Source: Tistrella mobilis KA081020-065 (lineage in GTDB: Bacteria; Pseudomonadota; Alphaproteobacteria; Tistrellales; Tistrellaceae). Taken from it: a DNA stretch of 64,000 nt. Where the stretch lies: NCBI RefSeq assembly GCF_000264455.2, contig NC_017956.1:541501-605500 (forward strand), written 5' to 3'. The notes below the pieces were generated by a model that saw only the letters and a program-made list of their open reading frames with translations, was not told where the DNA came from and made no database searches. A program made the translations under genes and the position numbers. This document shows, piece by piece, positions 63,533 to 64,000 of the stretch; the first letter of the stretch is position 1, and every line of letters starts with the position of its first letter.

Positions 63533-63581
63533 TTGCGAAGTTTGCGAAGATGGTGGCAGAAGAATTGCGAAGTTTGCGAAG
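63533..63581. repeat. Four TTGCGAAG units in two pairs
   Basis: TTGCGAAGTTTGCGAAG occurs at 63533-63549 and again at 63565-63581, 32 bases apart (about three helical turns). The direct-repeat half-sites recall those of RamB/ScfR-type regulators. The position, between convergent gene ends, is unusual for an operator. Confidence 0.75.
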
Positions 63582-63596
63582 GTGCCGAAACGGCAA

Positions 63597-63639
63597 CCGG
63601 GATCATCCCCGCCCAAGCCGGCGGCGAGGATGATCCCGG
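63597..63639. terminator. Hairpin between convergent genes
   Basis: Perfect 12-base arms CCGGGATCATCC and GGATGATCCCGG around a 19-base GC-rich loop. It separates the hypothetical gene from the convergent oxidoreductase gene and likely ends transcripts from both sides. Confidence 0.7.
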
Positions 63640-63652
63640 AGATTGACGGCGG

Positions 63653-64000
63653 TCACTCCGCGGCGGCGCGACTCGCCTCCGGCCCGGCATCGAGGCGGGC
63701 GAGGAGGCGCTTCTCCTCAACCTCGGCCGTGCGCATGGCGCTTTCCTTGATATGGCCATAGCCGCGGATCTTCTCGGGCACGGCGGCAATGTCGCGGATC
63801 AGGTCGCGATTGGCCGTGGTCAGCCGCGGCAGCAGCCCGTCGATCCGGCTGATATAGCTCTCGATCAGCGCCCGTTCGGCCCGGCGCTCCGCCGTGCGGC
63901 CGAAGGGATCGAGGGCCGTGCCGCGCAGCCGCTTCATCCGGGCGAGCAGGCGCATGGCGCTGAACATCCACGGACCGAACGTGGTCTTGCGCGGCTTGCC
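63653..64000 (-). CDS. Indolepyruvate ferredoxin oxidoreductase, C-terminal fragment (gene continues beyond window)
   Basis: 116 residues visible, open to the window edge. GKPRKTTFGPWMFSAMRLLARM and LDPFGRTAERRAERALIESY, then IRGYGHIKESA, are the conserved end of the large fused indolepyruvate ferredoxin oxidoreductase of proteobacteria. The enzyme oxidatively decarboxylates aryl pyruvates to acyl-CoA in aromatic amino acid breakdown. The catalytic and iron-sulfur parts lie outside. Confidence 0.88.
   Translation of the reverse strand, partial: GKPRKTTFGPWMFSAMRLLARMKRLRGTALDPFGRTAERRAERALIESYISRIDGLLPRLTTANRDLIRDIAAVPEKIRGYGHIKESAMRTAEVEEKRLLARLDAGPEASRAAAE

Overview
The window is about 64 kb of very GC-rich DNA with densely packed genes on both strands and short gaps. 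Gene content (urt-type amide/urea transport, glutaryl-CoA dehydrogenase, indolepyruvate ferredoxin oxidoreductase, ANTAR antitermination, a proteobacterial Zur box) and codon style fit a free-living alphaproteobacterium, perhaps a Rhodospirillales/Tistrella-like organism. That placement is inference; there is no rRNA or tRNA in the window to test it. No integrase, transposase or CRISPR array was seen.

Layout. 1-6.5 kb: the 3' part of a reducing type I polyketide synthase (DH-MT-ER-KR-ACP), then a hotdog thioesterase, a free acyl carrier protein and a ketoacyl synthase-like protein whose two catalytic histidines are replaced. 6.7-8.4 kb: three tandem tail-collar (MdpB-like) paralogues with no other phage genes. 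8.4-17.3 kb (minus strand): one large transcription unit with an AmiC-like sensor, an AmiR-like ANTAR regulator, urtABCDE and a two-domain carbon-nitrogen hydrolase. Two RNA leaders, before amiC and before urtA, each carry an intrinsic terminator overlapped by a hexaloop hairpin of the ANTAR-target type. 17.5-26 kb: MFS exporter, ExoD-like protein, a DUF1007/NicO metal transporter pair with a His-rich loop, two paralogous PAS histidine kinases flanking a histidine phosphatase and a frameshifted TspO gene. 26-38 kb: glutaryl-CoA dehydrogenase, nitroreductase, an orphan periplasmic binding protein, an acyl-CoA synthetase, MFS/LysR pair, YbaK, esterase, ferredoxin-NADP reductase, FMO and a DenD-like dehydrogenase. 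38.4-42.3 kb: TetR regulator with acyl-CoA dehydrogenase, class III CoA transferase and MaoC/HTD2-type hydratase.

42.4-48.6 kb: a zinc-starvation operon behind a near-consensus Zur box: COG0523 GTPase, FolE2, gamma-carbonic anhydrase, a second ThrRS and a second dihydroorotase. 48.5-51.6 kb: TetR regulator, cytochrome P450 and crotonase; the TetR operator recurs near 29.4 kb between the binding protein and acyl-CoA synthetase, suggesting one regulon. 51.6-64 kb: AlaX-like editing protein, HD hydrolase/GlxA regulator pair, GNAT, thiolase, fused PabA-PabB, universal stress protein, quinone reductase/LysR pair, exported intradiol dioxygenase, AraC regulator, an unknown small protein and the C-terminus of indolepyruvate ferredoxin oxidoreductase.

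Most notable: the doubly attenuated AmiC/AmiR-Urt-hydrolase unit, the KS-like protein lacking both histidines, the tandem nitrilase with a dead second domain, the Zur operon (with a dihydroorotase metal-ligand substitution), and the distributed TetR operators.
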